A stretch of DNA of 64,000 bases from Denitrovibrio sp. GTDB taxonomy: Bacteria; Chrysiogenota; Deferribacteres; Deferribacterales; Geovibrionaceae. Shown here piece after piece: positions 8,216 to 17,967 of this stretch (positions are counted from its first letter, which is position 1; every line of letters starts with the position of its first letter). Under the pieces are notes generated by a model that was not told where the DNA came from, ran no database searches, and saw only the letters and a program-made list of their open reading frames with translations. A program made the translations under genes and the position numbers. The stretch spans positions 434,001 through 498,000 of the forward strand of contig PKTN01000001.1 in assembly GCA_002869185.1 (NCBI GenBank), given 5' to 3'.

Positions 8216-10344
8216 TACGCCTGTATCATTTTTTGTAGGTGATACTTTAGCTCATTAATAGCATATGGACTAACACTGAAGTCTCTATATCCTATATCTA
8301 TCAGCTTGTTAAGCATCTCAGGGTCAGCGGCCATCTCGCCACATATCTCAATAGGAATCTCCAACTCTTTAGCTTTTTCAAAGATTTCTTTCAAAAGCTT
8401 AAGGAATGAAGAGTTGTCTGTGTTATAAAGTGAACTTACTTTTGGGTTACCTCTATCAAGTGCAAAGAAATATTGGAACATATCATTAGTTCCTATACTA
8501 AAGAATGAACATTCACCTTTGAACTCATCCAATTGGAAAAGAACAGAAGGTATTTCAAGCATTACACCCATTTCAGGAAGCTCTAGCCCCTCTTTCTCTG
8601 CGATTCTTTCAGCTATTCTCTTAACACCAAAATATTCTTTTACATCAGCTACAAAAGGTACAAGTATTTTTACGTTGCCATACTCCTTATGTAACCTGAT
8701 AAGAGCAGTAAGTTGGTTCTCAAGCATTGGCTGGTATTCAGTCAGAAGTAGTCTTACACCTCTGTTACCGAGTGCTGGATTATCCTCGAAAGCTTCATAT
8801 GCAGATTTTTTATCAGAACCGATATCAAGCAGTCTAAAAACCACAGGTTTCTCAGAAAATGCTCTAAGAACGCTTCTGTATGTCTCCATACGTTTCTCAA
8901 GGGAACAAGGTCCCTCTTTACTCAGATAGAAGATTTCAGTTCTTACAAGCCCTATTCCGTCTGCGCAAAACATAGCAGCCTTTTCAGAATCTAAAACACT
9001 AGAAACATTTGCAAAAAAGTTTACTCGAGAGCCATCTTCAAGGACGACATTTCTGCAAGCATACTCTTTGTCTTCTATAGGTAGCTCTTTTGAAGCTAGT
9101 TTTTCTTTATATTTAGCAATTGTCTCTGGTGTTGGGTTAAAAACTACGACACCCTCATATCCATCCACAATAACTGATTCAGATGCTTCAACCTTCTGGT
9201 GGATATTATCTATCCCAGTAACAGCAGGTATCTTTCTACTTTTAGCAAGTATCGCTGTATGGCTTGTTACACCGTCCTTTTCAGTTACGAAACTACAAAC
9301 TTTTTCAATATCAAGAGTTGCAGTCTCTCCAGGTGTCAGCCTGTCAGCAAAGATAACGCTATTCTCACGCAGGTCAGTATTATTAGAAACTGCACCTAGG
9401 TGTGAAAGTAATCTGAATGCAATATCATCTATATCCTGAGCTCTTTCCCTAAGATATGAATCATTTATACTTCGGAAACGTTTAATGTATTTATCAGCAA
9501 CATGCCTAACGCTAAAAGCAGCACTCTTATGCTTATCTACAATATGTTGTTCTATATCAGCTCTGAAAGTATTATCGTTCAGCATCATAAGGTGAGTTTC
9601 AAATATATTAGAAGCTATCTGTTGTTTTGCATTGTCCATATTGTTTATGAGCTCAGCTAAATCGGTTTTAGTCTTCTCCATAGCTTGGTTGAAAGATTCT
9701 AGTTCTTCATCAGGAGAATCATGATGATGTGTCATTTCTACAAGCTTTGCGAGCACCATAACAGGTTCACCAAAAGCTATACCACTAGAGAGCGGAACAC
9801 CTGTTTCTATACGCTCTGCACCATTATCGTATTTAGTTTCACTATCTTCGTTCTGCATAAGGTAGTGACGTAGAACAAGCCCTGAAACCTGAGAAGCTAC
9901 AGTCCTTAAGAGTTGTTTCAGCATCTCAGTGTTACGTTTATTCTTTCTAAACTGAAAGACGAGAACACCGAATTCATGGGCACGGCTCCTAAGAGGTATT
10001 CCTATGAATGTATTATACGGTTCTTCGTTAATTCCTGGGAAATAATGGAATCTTTCATGCTTTGTAGCATTGCGGATAAATGTATAGTAATCGTTAGTAA
10101 ATGTTAGACCTGTGAGACCTTCGTCAAGCCCAAGTGAGACGCTCCCTACGGAGTTTTCACTCAATCCATCAGTAGCAGATAAAATAAGCTTATCTCTAGA
10201 TTGTCCACTCAGAAGATATATCGAACAGACGTCGCTCTCTATAGCTTCCTTCATGAATTTGGCTATTTTTTGTAGTGTGGTGTTTGTATCATCAGCATTC
10301 AGAATAATGTTGCTGATGCCTAGAAGTAGTTCCATTTTTTTCAT
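8215..10344 (-). CDS. ptsP: PtsP: GAF-domain phosphoenolpyruvate-protein phosphotransferase (enzyme I Ntr)
   Basis: 709 residues. An N-terminal GAF domain (about 1-150) precedes the PTS enzyme I fold: a helical HPr-interaction domain (about 200-330), the phospho-histidine segment with DGVTSHTAILAKSRKIPAV, and a PEP-binding TIM barrel with GIGLVRTEI, RLLDIGSDK and FFSIGTNDM. It autophosphorylates from PEP and passes phosphate to NPr; no HPr or EIIA gene is visible here. The start codon has no clear ribosome site. A promoter (TTGCGA, 17 bases, TATTGT) lies at 10360-10388. Confidence 0.93.
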   Translation of the reverse strand: MKKMELLLGISNIILNADDTNTTLQKIAKFMKEAIESDVCSIYLLSGQSRDKLILSATDGLSENSVGSVSLGLDEGLTGLTFTNDYYTFIRNATKHERFHYFPGINEEPYNTFIGIPLRSRAHEFGVLVFQFRKNKRNTEMLKQLLRTVASQVSGLVLRHYLMQNEDSETKYDNGAERIETGVPLSSGIAFGEPVMVLAKLVEMTHHHDSPDEELESFNQAMEKTKTDLAELINNMDNAKQQIASNIFETHLMMLNDNTFRADIEQHIVDKHKSAAFSVRHVADKYIKRFRSINDSYLRERAQDIDDIAFRLLSHLGAVSNNTDLRENSVIFADRLTPGETATLDIEKVCSFVTEKDGVTSHTAILAKSRKIPAVTGIDNIHQKVEASESVIVDGYEGVVVFNPTPETIAKYKEKLASKELPIEDKEYACRNVVLEDGSRVNFFANVSSVLDSEKAAMFCADGIGLVRTEIFYLSKEGPCSLEKRMETYRSVLRAFSEKPVVFRLLDIGSDKKSAYEAFEDNPALGNRGVRLLLTEYQPMLENQLTALIRLHKEYGNVKILVPFVADVKEYFGVKRIAERIAEKEGLELPEMGVMLEIPSVLFQLDEFKGECSFFSIGTNDMFQYFFALDRGNPKVSSLYNTDNSSFLKLLKEIFEKAKELEIPIEICGEMAADPEMLNKLIDIGYRDFSVSPYAINELKYHLQKMIQA

Positions 10345-10359
10345 AATATATTGACGATT

Positions 10360-10388
10360 ACAATAGCAGAATGTTCATTTTTTCGCAA
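10360..10388 (-). promoter_or_regulatory. Candidate ptsP promoter
   Basis: Minus strand: TTGCGA at 10388-10383, a 17-base spacer, then TATTGT at 10365-10360, placing a start about 10 bases before the ptsP ATG. Each hexamer matches four of six consensus bases. It lies in the only gap between mqnD and ptsP. Confidence 0.4.
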
Positions 10389-10398
10389 GACTACAAAA

Positions 10399-11181
10399 TT
10401 AAACAAAAATTGTTTCATCACAGTCGAGAAATTTACAAAGTGCTGGTATTGCAGGCGTTAAGTCGTATGTAAACTCATTAACGTATAAATCTATATGTTT
10501 ACGAATCACATCCTCTTCCATCTCCATAGCGTGTTCTTTAATAAAAGGTAATACTTCTTTATAATTTGTATCAGCAAATTCAATAGATTTTCTGATGCGA
10601 AAATTTATCTTTTCTGCCTGATCAAGAATACTATTAGAAATTACAATAGCTCCTAGTGGTATAGGAGAATTGAACTTTTCTTCATACATTGCACCTAGGT
10701 CACAAAGTTTATGTAAACCAAGCTCTTTAAAAACAAACCTGCCTTCATGGATAACAACTCCGGCATCTACTTCACCAGAGAGTATTGCAGGCATAATCAT
10801 GTCAAACCTGAGTTGCACAAAATGAAATTTGTCTCCGAAAAACATCTTAAAAAACCTGAAAGCACTCGTATTTACACCAGGGATAGCAATCCTTTTAAGT
10901 GATTTTATAGGTTTATTATTTTTAGAAACAACAAGTGGTCCACAGCCAAAGCCAAGAGCACTCCCTGCTTTTAGAACTTTATAATTATCAAGGATATCAG
11001 GGACTACACCGTAGGATACTTTGATAATGTCTGCCTTATTATTTATAGCAAGTCGGTTGAGAACTTGTACATCATCAAGATAAGGCGTAAATACATGCTC
11101 AACAGTTATTAGTTTATTTAAGATTGCTCCAAAGATATATGTATCATTAGGGCAAGTGGAAATAGCTATATCTATTTTCAT
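10399..11181 (-). CDS. mqnD: 1,4-dihydroxy-6-naphthoate synthase (futalosine menaquinone pathway)
   Basis: 260 residues with the periplasmic-binding-protein-like fold of the MqnA/MqnD family. The N-terminus IDIAISTCPNDTYIFGAI is the MqnD signature (S-x-C-P-N-D-T). Later come VSYGVVPDIL and AGVVIHEGRF, which hold substrate-binding positions. MqnD cleaves cyclic dehypoxanthinyl futalosine to 1,4-dihydroxy-6-naphthoate in the cytosol. Its presence implies menaquinone-based anaerobic respiration without the MenF-MenD route; the other mqn genes are outside this window. It starts four bases after mlaD. Confidence 0.92.
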   Translation of the reverse strand: MKIDIAISTCPNDTYIFGAILNKLITVEHVFTPYLDDVQVLNRLAINNKADIIKVSYGVVPDILDNYKVLKAGSALGFGCGPLVVSKNNKPIKSLKRIAIPGVNTSAFRFFKMFFGDKFHFVQLRFDMIMPAILSGEVDAGVVIHEGRFVFKELGLHKLCDLGAMYEEKFNSPIPLGAIVISNSILDQAEKINFRIRKSIEFADTNYKEVLPFIKEHAMEMEEDVIRKHIDLYVNEFTYDLTPAIPALCKFLDCDETIFV

Positions 11182-11184
11182 ATT

Positions 11185-12804
11185 TTACTTAGGCATTGGT
11201 GCACTGCCGAGCAGATATTTAAGGTCATCGTCACGGAATTCAACACCAGCTCCAACAAACCATGAGTCTGTATCTGAATTAAGAAAATCGTCATAACCAC
11301 CAGTAAGAAACAGGTTTTTAAAGAATTTATACTTTATGCCTGCTTTTGTATGTACCTTCCTGCTCTCGTCACTATCAGGAAAATCGTAAGCGTCTAGCGA
11401 GAGTGTGAGATCATGCTCTTTCTCTCCGTCGAATGGAAGGAAATCTACACCTAAACCAGCCTCAGACTCAAGCAGTCCAACTCTGAAAAAGTAGTCATCA
11501 TAGAATCTATGAGCATATTGCAATGTCCATGTCATAGCACCAGGTTTTTGCTCTTCTTTATTTTCTACATAAGAGAAGTCAGTTTCTGAACTAGAAGTAG
11601 AATAATCTCTTATAATAGAAGTATTTGTCTTTTCAGTGATACCATCAGGATGGCTAGATAGACCAAGTAGGTAGTAACGTTTCTCGCCAGGTGTGATCCT
11701 AAGCTTAACGTGACCTTTATTTTTATCAGTCTCCCCAAACCTTTCAGCAGAGAAAGCAAGATCAACTCTAAATTTATCCAAAGTTCCGAGTGTATTCTTA
11801 ACACTCTTAAGAGCGTCATTTATGTTATCTACAGTCTCTTCATCATTTACAAGTTTACCAATAGAGCCTTTACCATCATTGATTTTGCCAGTGATTCCGT
11901 TCATATTATCGACAGTTTTTTCAAGTTTTGTGGTTACAGTAGCAATATTTTCTATAGCCTTTTTTAGGTTCTCTTTCTGGCTACTCATCACATCATCAAA
12001 ATCAGTTGTGATATTACGTACATTTTTAGCGATTGTAGGTCCGTCCTGGCTAAGACTATCTGTCACAATACGCAGGTTCTCAGCGATGAGAGGAGTCTGC
12101 TTCCTGAGGTCATTAGTTATGTCATTGATATTTCTAACGATATTATTAATATTTGAGGCATTTGCAACAGTGATATCACTAAGTGTACCTGTAAGTTTCT
12201 CCATGTTTTGGATTATCATATCTATACGTTGTTCGTTATGCTGAACTAGCTTATTAACTGAATCAGTAATCTCTCTTACGTTTGTTAGAGTGGTGGTCAT
12301 ATTATCTCTTGCTTGCTCTGTAGCAAGTACTTGACGTAGCGAAGCTGTGATAGCTTTTACATCATCAGCAATATCCCCAATCTTATTTCCGAGTTGGTCG
12401 ATATCAGTAATTTCGCCAGATTCTGAGATAGTATCACCATTTGTAAGTAGACCTGCACTATCTGCTCCAGCTACTTTTAGTTCTGCGTATTTCTCACCGA
12501 GAAATCCTTTTGAGCGAACAAGAACTTTCAAGTTGCTAGGTATTTCGTACTCTTCATCTATAAGTAGATCAGCGACTGCATTTCCGTTTACAAGTTTGAT
12601 TGATTTAACCTTACCAACCTCAACTCCACTAAAGATAACAGGTGCATCCTCAGAAAGTCCTGCAGCATCCTTTAGGATCGCTTTAACAGCAACTCCCTTA
12701 GAGTCTGATAGAGAAAAGTCAACTAGTCTAAGTGACATAGCAGTGATAAGCATTAAACATGCTACAACAAAAACCCCGACTTTAGCTTCAAGTCCGAAAT
12801 TCAT
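11185..12804 (-). CDS. mlaD: MlaD-type MCE protein with long helical region and predicted C-terminal beta-barrel
   Basis: 539 residues, about three times the E. coli MlaD. One N-terminal membrane helix (about 8-28) and one MCE domain (about 35-115: GVAVKAILKDAAGLSEDAPV, VSGVEVGK-like turn). A long helical/coiled-coil stretch (about 150-355) is rich in Asn, Thr and Val heptads. The last 180 residues have alternating hydrophobic/polar strands with aromatic girdles (WTLQYAHRFYDDYFFRVG, LFLTGGYDDF). This looks like an outer-membrane barrel, so one chain could span the periplasm. Start ATG has GGAG upstream. Co-transcribed with mlaE and mlaF; MlaB and MlaC are absent. Confidence 0.85.
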   Translation of the reverse strand: MNFGLEAKVGVFVVACLMLITAMSLRLVDFSLSDSKGVAVKAILKDAAGLSEDAPVIFSGVEVGKVKSIKLVNGNAVADLLIDEEYEIPSNLKVLVRSKGFLGEKYAELKVAGADSAGLLTNGDTISESGEITDIDQLGNKIGDIADDVKAITASLRQVLATEQARDNMTTTLTNVREITDSVNKLVQHNEQRIDMIIQNMEKLTGTLSDITVANASNINNIVRNINDITNDLRKQTPLIAENLRIVTDSLSQDGPTIAKNVRNITTDFDDVMSSQKENLKKAIENIATVTTKLEKTVDNMNGITGKINDGKGSIGKLVNDEETVDNINDALKSVKNTLGTLDKFRVDLAFSAERFGETDKNKGHVKLRITPGEKRYYLLGLSSHPDGITEKTNTSIIRDYSTSSSETDFSYVENKEEQKPGAMTWTLQYAHRFYDDYFFRVGLLESEAGLGVDFLPFDGEKEHDLTLSLDAYDFPDSDESRKVHTKAGIKYKFFKNLFLTGGYDDFLNSDTDSWFVGAGVEFRDDDLKYLLGSAPMPK

Positions 12805-12815
12805 AATACGCTCCG

Positions 12816-13571
12816 TTATATGATATCGATTGGCCCCTCTTTAGATGCAGAAAAGAACTGCTTCACATAGGGATTATCAGTATTTTTAAAGTCATCAGCC
12901 GTACCGTATAGGACAACCTTTCCGTCGTAAAGCATTGCTATATAATCAGCAATCTTTAGAGTACTATCTATATCATGGGATATAACAACAGATGTTATCC
13001 CTAGATTTTTTTGTGTATCGTGGATAAGGTTATCAACCGCATCACACATAATAGGATCAAGCCCTGTAGTAGGCTCATCATAGAGGATTATATCTGGCTC
13101 AAGCGCAATAGCTCTCGCTAGCCCCACCCTCTTTCTCATACAACCAGAAAGCTCTGATGGTAATTTATGCTCTACATCTCTGAGACCTACAAGCCTAAGC
13201 TTTTCAGTTACGATACGTGCGATCTCATCTTTAGACTTATTTGTATGCTCTACCAGAGGGAAAGCAACGTTCTCGCCAACATTCATTGAGTCAAAAAGAG
13301 CCGCATTCTGGAAGAGTATGCCGAACTTCTTTCTCATTTCCACTAAGTCTTTACGCTTCATAGTTGTGAGGTCTTGTCCATTAACAAAAACCTTGCCAGA
13401 GGTAGGAGCTAAAAGTCCGCATATCTGCTTTAGTAGCACAGATTTACCAGTACCTGAAGGTCCGATTATATATGTAATAGCCCCTTTCACAACCTTAAGG
13501 TCAATCCCTTTATGGATTTTGTGAGAGCCAAAACTTTTATGTAGATCGATGCATTCTATCGCGTTTTCCAT
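12816..13571 (-). CDS. mlaF: MlaF: ATPase of the Mla phospholipid ABC transporter
   Basis: 251 residues. Walker A GPSGTGKS (about 37-44), Q-loop LFQNAALFDS, signature LSGCMRKRVGLARAI (C in place of the usual G in LSGGM), Walker B IILYDEPTTGLDP and switch SHD. LSGGMxKR-like signature and the DEPTTGLDPI sequence are typical of MlaF/Ttg2A. It drives lipid movement with MlaE in the inner membrane. A 112-base gap separates it from mlaE upstream; that gap has small inverted repeats but no STAS-domain gene (MlaB). Confidence 0.93.
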   Translation of the reverse strand: MENAIECIDLHKSFGSHKIHKGIDLKVVKGAITYIIGPSGTGKSVLLKQICGLLAPTSGKVFVNGQDLTTMKRKDLVEMRKKFGILFQNAALFDSMNVGENVAFPLVEHTNKSKDEIARIVTEKLRLVGLRDVEHKLPSELSGCMRKRVGLARAIALEPDIILYDEPTTGLDPIMCDAVDNLIHDTQKNLGITSVVISHDIDSTLKIADYIAMLYDGKVVLYGTADDFKNTDNPYVKQFFSASKEGPIDII

Positions 13572-13683
13572 GTATCCTCTATTACTCCAATCGAAACTTC
13601 CAGTTTCTCAAGTATCTTAGTTATATCTAGCTTCCTGAAAGAGCTTTACTATTGATAGAAGCAATAAGCCAGTACCGCTAGTA

Positions 13684-14454
13684 CTAGAACATAAATGCTG
13701 TAAGTATATAGTCAAAAACAAGAATCAAGATACAAGCCATAACAACAGACTCTGTGGTTGATTTACCAACACCTTCTGCGCCACCTGTAGTCATATAACC
13801 TTTATAGCAACCTACAAGTGTCACTAAGCCACCAAAAACGAAGGACTTAATCATCCCACTAGTAAAGTCAGAAAATTCAATATACTGATACATATAGTCA
13901 AGATATAGAGTTTTATTAATCCCAAGCACCTTTATACTAACGATGTAACCACCAATAATACCGCAAAGGACTGTAACAGCGTTCAGCATAGGAACAACAA
14001 TCAAACCAGCAAGTATACGTGGTACAAAGAGATATTGAACTGGGTCAACAGCGAGTGCGTTCAAGGCATCCACCTGCTCCGTAACCTTCATAGTTCCAAT
14101 CTCAGCAGTAATAGCAGAACCAGCCCTAGCCGCTATCATAATAGCTGAAAGTACAGGACCGAGCTCCCTAGCCATAGCAAGAGCAACGATAGTTCCAACC
14201 ATCTGCTCTGCCCCAAACTTATGAAAACCTATATATGACTGTAAAGCGAAAACCATACCTGTAAAGCTACCCGTAAGTATGATAACTGACAGAGAGTTAA
14301 CGCCTATGAATTCTATTTGCTTTAAAAGTAATTTAATACGAAATGGCGGGACGAAAAAGAGACGGATAGTGTCAAAAAACATGAGAGACATACTGCCTGT
14401 CACATTGATCATTCTTATTATTGGACTTCCGAAGAATGCAAAAAAACTATTCAC
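13684..14454 (-). CDS. mlaE: MlaE: permease of the Mla phospholipid ABC transporter
   Basis: 256 residues, standard MlaE/YrbE length, with five to six membrane segments. Family motifs seen: FTGMVFALQSYIGFHKFGA, ARELGPVLSAIMIAARAGSAI and EIGTMKVTEQVDALNALAVDP. The last (EQVDAL) is the MlaE signature. The start is GTG at 14454, overlapping the alr stop (TAGTG) with AGGTGG five bases before it. It forms the inner-membrane core with MlaF and MlaD. Confidence 0.93.
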   Translation of the reverse strand: MNSFFAFFGSPIIRMINVTGSMSLMFFDTIRLFFVPPFRIKLLLKQIEFIGVNSLSVIILTGSFTGMVFALQSYIGFHKFGAEQMVGTIVALAMARELGPVLSAIMIAARAGSAITAEIGTMKVTEQVDALNALAVDPVQYLFVPRILAGLIVVPMLNAVTVLCGIIGGYIVSIKVLGINKTLYLDYMYQYIEFSDFTSGMIKSFVFGGLVTLVGCYKGYMTTGGAEGVGKSTTESVVMACILILVFDYILTAFMF

Positions 14455-15542
14455 TAATCCACCTTATATATTCGAGGTATTCTTTGTTGGATACCCGTAA
14501 GTATTTCGTATGAAATTGTATCTGCTAAAGTTGCAAGCTCTTCAGCATCTATGTTGTCACCCATAACCTCAACTTTGAGTTCACCGCTCAGGTCTACACC
14601 TGTCAGGTCTACCATTATCATATCCATGCAAACAGTACCAGTCACTTTACATTTCTTATCATCAACATAAACATGACTTTTGTTAGTTAAGCACCGTGGA
14701 TAACCATCAGCATAGCCGATTGGCACAACACCGATTGCCATATCTTTATCAGCGGTAAATTTTCTTCCATAGCTCACAGTATCACCCTTTTGGAGGTATT
14801 GAATCTGAACTATACGAGAGAATATACGCATTGATTTTCTAAGTTTAACATCATTTTCGCCGTCAAGATACCCATAAAGGAGCAAGCCAGGTCTCACTAA
14901 TGAGAATCTGTTTTTATACCCTGCTATCCCAGAAGAATTTAGCATACTTGTATGACATTTTATCCTATGTTTTTTGATAAAATTTTCAAATTCATCGCAC
15001 TGTTTGTCTGTAAAATCCTTATCTGAATCAGACGAGGACAAATGGCTCATGATATGTACTGGACGAAGGTTTGTGAAAGATGAGTTGAATTCATACCAGC
15101 CCATTTCAGTAGTGAAACCTAACCTATTCATTCCAGTATTTAGTTTGATAGTTACGTCAGCCTTCACATTATGCTCTTTCAGAAAGTGGTCATACTTCGC
15201 TGCTGTATCATTATCGCCTATTGTTAGTATAAGATTGTGCTCATAAGCCTCTTGAAAGAAAAGCTCATCAACATAACCTAGAACAAAGACTGTGACATTA
15301 GTACCAAGTTGCTCACGAAGGATAATTCCCTCGAGAACTGTCGCAACACCAAATTTAGTAACATTATGGTGCATAAACAAATATTCGCCAACCTCAAGCT
15401 CACCATGACAGTATGCATCAGCCTTAATGATAGCAATAATATCTGTTCCAGCGAGTTCTCTCGCCTTTTCGACATTATATCCTATCGCTGACAGATCAAC
15501 CTCTGCATATGTAGGTCGTAGAGCTTTTAGCTTATCAATCAT
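14454..15542 (-). CDS. alr: Alanine racemase
   Basis: 362 residues from the ATG at 15542 (MIDKLKALRPTYAEVDL). A TTG three codons upstream is possible but lengthens the prfB overlap. It is a PLP enzyme converting L- to D-alanine for peptidoglycan. The PLP lysine is in IIAIIKADAYCHGELEVG (family KANAYGHG; here D and C replace N and G). Also seen: LNTGMNRLGF, GLLLYGYLDG, the catalytic Tyr region VSYGRKFTA, and GTVCMDMIMVDLT. It overlaps prfB by eight bases and mlaE by one, so it is embedded in a long operon. Confidence 0.93.
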   Translation of the reverse strand: MIDKLKALRPTYAEVDLSAIGYNVEKARELAGTDIIAIIKADAYCHGELEVGEYLFMHHNVTKFGVATVLEGIILREQLGTNVTVFVLGYVDELFFQEAYEHNLILTIGDNDTAAKYDHFLKEHNVKADVTIKLNTGMNRLGFTTEMGWYEFNSSFTNLRPVHIMSHLSSSDSDKDFTDKQCDEFENFIKKHRIKCHTSMLNSSGIAGYKNRFSLVRPGLLLYGYLDGENDVKLRKSMRIFSRIVQIQYLQKGDTVSYGRKFTADKDMAIGVVPIGYADGYPRCLTNKSHVYVDDKKCKVTGTVCMDMIMVDLTGVDLSGELKVEVMGDNIDAEELATLADTISYEILTGIQQRIPRIYKVD

Positions 15543-16647
15543 CGTTATCAATACCAGCCGTATGCAACAAATAAGCTCTTATAAATGGCTCAAGAGATCC
15601 GCTCATAACACCATCAACATTACCTGTCTCGTGTCTTGTACGAAGGTCTTTAACCATCTTATATGGATGCATAACATAAGATCTAATTTGGTTACCCCAG
15701 CCGATCTCAGTCTTTGTGCTTTCTAGTTTTTGCTTCTCTTCATTCTTCTTTTCCATCTCAACTTCGTAGATTCTTGACTTAAGAATCTTCATGGCATGGG
15801 CCTTGTTCTTATGCTGACTACGTTCTGACTGACATGTTACAACAACACCTGATGGGGCGTGTGTTATACGAACAGCAGAATCAGTTGTATTGACGTGTTG
15901 ACCGCCAGCACCACTAGCCCTATATGTGTCTATTTGTAGGTCAGATTCGCTAATATCTACTTCGATATCGTCTTCTATCTCAGGCGTAACAAAGACTGCG
16001 GCAAATGATGTATGCCTCCTGTTTGCTGAATCATAAGGTGAAATACGCACAAGCCTATGTACCCCTGTCTCACCCTTAAGGTAACCAAACATGAATGGAC
16101 CTTTAATGTTTATAACAGCGTTTTTGATACCAGCTTCTTCACCCTCCATATAGTCGATGACATCGTATTTATAACCGTTATGTTCTGCATACTGAGTGTA
16201 CATACGATAAAGCATAGCTGCCCAATCGTTCGCCTCAGTACCACCAGCACCAGAGTTTATAGTTATGATAGCATTATTCGCATCGTTAGGACCTGATAGG
16301 ACAAGCTTCAGCTCGAAATCAGATATAATCTTTCTGAGGTTCTTCACAGCCTCTACGATATCTTCCTCAAGCCCTTCTTCGCCCTCTTTATGTAGCTCAA
16401 CAAGGACATCAGCATCATCAACAATAGCTATAAGCTCTTTCCATTCATCAAGCTTTCTCTTCTTTACAGCCTGCTCTTTCATGATCCCTTTCGACTCTTT
16501 GCTATTCCAAAAATTAGGGTCACTCATCGATTGCTCATCTATCTTATCAATCTCTGCCTGTAGTTCATCTTCATTGATAGCTGTTTTGAAACTAGTGACG
16601 TCTTTCTTTAATTTATCTAATTCAATCAGAACATCTTCAATAATCAT
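15535..16647 (-). CDS. prfB: Peptide chain release factor 2
   Basis: 370 residues. Recognises UGA and UAA stop codons and triggers hydrolysis at the ribosome. The catalytic GGQ is in RASGAGGQHVNTTDSAV, and the codon-reading tripeptide is SPY in VRISPYDSANRRHTSF (SPF in E. coli). The reading frame is continuous from MIIEDVLIELDKLKKDV, so there is no programmed frameshift of the E. coli type. It lies six bases after pmbA. Confidence 0.96.
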   Translation of the reverse strand: MIIEDVLIELDKLKKDVTSFKTAINEDELQAEIDKIDEQSMSDPNFWNSKESKGIMKEQAVKKRKLDEWKELIAIVDDADVLVELHKEGEEGLEEDIVEAVKNLRKIISDFELKLVLSGPNDANNAIITINSGAGGTEANDWAAMLYRMYTQYAEHNGYKYDVIDYMEGEEAGIKNAVINIKGPFMFGYLKGETGVHRLVRISPYDSANRRHTSFAAVFVTPEIEDDIEVDISESDLQIDTYRASGAGGQHVNTTDSAVRITHAPSGVVVTCQSERSQHKNKAHAMKILKSRIYEVEMEKKNEEKQKLESTKTEIGWGNQIRSYVMHPYKMVKDLRTRHETGNVDGVMSGSLEPFIRAYLLHTAGIDNDD

Positions 16648-16653
16648 AGTGAT

Positions 16654-17967
16654 TTATACTCCGCTAACGGTCATTTTATCAAATAAAGCATCGGCAGTCG
16701 TTATGTTACCGAATGTTCGCTTATTATCAGATACATTTAATAAACCTTTTAAAAGGTCTGCTAGGTTACCAGAAAGAGCCGCCTCTTTAAACGGATAAGC
16801 TGGTTTTCCATCTTTATAATACATTCCTGAGATCCCCACAGAGAAATCCCCACTAACAGGATCTGCGGTGTGCATTCCCATAACTTCTGTCACTTTAAGA
16901 TACTCAGGGCAACTATCACTTAAAGTGCCTGTAGAAGCTAAAATAACGTTACTACACCCTATCCCTATGTTGCCACCACCAGAAAGGACTGCACGTGCAT
17001 TATTCGGCATACCGAGTGCTTTCGCAGTATAGCTGTTATGGAGGAATGATTTCAACTGTCCATCTTTGATAATCTCAATAGGTGCACAAGCCTGCCCTTC
17101 GTAATCAAATAAGATAGAGCCTGCACCTCCATACATAAGTGGATCATCTATAAGTGTAAATATACTGGATGCTACAGACTGACCGAGTTTATCACCAAGC
17201 ATACTAACACCTTTGTAGACACTGTCTGCATCGACAAGATCTAGTAATAGCTCAACGAAATCTGCCATAACATCAGCAGAAAACATTATATGGTATTGAT
17301 CAGTATTTATATGCCTGGCACTCAGAAGCGAACACGCGTTCTCGGCAGCAAAAATACCTGTAGAATTATATGGAAGTTTAGCTAGACTTGTGCTTGAAAC
17401 ATAGTCATAGCCGTCACGGTCTTCTGTCCCGTCTGATGCAATAGCATAAGCTCCAGCAGAGAAAAGAGTCTTTTGTCTCTTAAGTATAGGACCAGCTGAA
17501 GAAATAATACTAAGCTCTTTAATTGAAGCAGATGCAGTTGCTTGCTTAACCGCTGTAACTCTATCGTCATGCTTAATTGCAGATTCAGTTACCTTAGTTG
17601 CTATATCTATAAGATCTTTCATATATATTTCATTATATACATTATCAACAAGCTTTAAATCACCATCAATAGCAGTGTAATCAGGTATAAATCTATTTTC
17701 GTCAGAAGGAAGCTTCATTATAGCTGTCTCATAGATATTAAGAAAAGCCTCTATGGCTTCAACATCAACACCAGAGAATCCACATGAAATCTGTCGCCCT
17801 TCCTTAACAGCTCTGAGATAGACTGTAGTATCAGATGCATAGTCGATACTTTCAGTCTCTAAGCCGTTTAGCTGAATATTTTTTGATTTTGATGAAGAAA
17901 TATGTACAACAATATTGTCATAAAATTTCTTATAAACATCAATTATTTTTAGGATATTATCAGTCAT
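16654..17967 (-). CDS. pmbA: TldD/PmbA family metalloprotease subunit (PmbA type)
   Basis: 437 residues, typical PmbA length. The C-terminal half has the family features: GAGSILFDYEGQACAPIEIIKDGQ, FLHNSYTAKALGM, and METAL-type ending EVMGMHTADPVSGDFSVGISG. PmbA is the subunit without the HExxxH site; it works with TldD to degrade peptides. No TldD gene is in the window. The start overlaps the acetyltransferase stop (ATGA). The function of this copy is assigned from family only. Confidence 0.88.
   Translation of the reverse strand: MTDNILKIIDVYKKFYDNIVVHISSSKSKNIQLNGLETESIDYASDTTVYLRAVKEGRQISCGFSGVDVEAIEAFLNIYETAIMKLPSDENRFIPDYTAIDGDLKLVDNVYNEIYMKDLIDIATKVTESAIKHDDRVTAVKQATASASIKELSIISSAGPILKRQKTLFSAGAYAIASDGTEDRDGYDYVSSTSLAKLPYNSTGIFAAENACSLLSARHINTDQYHIMFSADVMADFVELLLDLVDADSVYKGVSMLGDKLGQSVASSIFTLIDDPLMYGGAGSILFDYEGQACAPIEIIKDGQLKSFLHNSYTAKALGMPNNARAVLSGGGNIGIGCSNVILASTGTLSDSCPEYLKVTEVMGMHTADPVSGDFSVGISGMYYKDGKPAYPFKEAALSGNLADLLKGLLNVSDNKRTFGNITTADALFDKMTVSGV

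Noticed and set aside
13572..13683. A small mlaB gene in the mlaE-mlaF gap
   Set aside because: Only 112 bases with stop codons in all useful frames; small inverted repeats, no STAS domain.
15535..16647. Programmed frameshift in prfB
   Set aside because: The whole protein is in one open frame with no in-frame TGA near codon 26.
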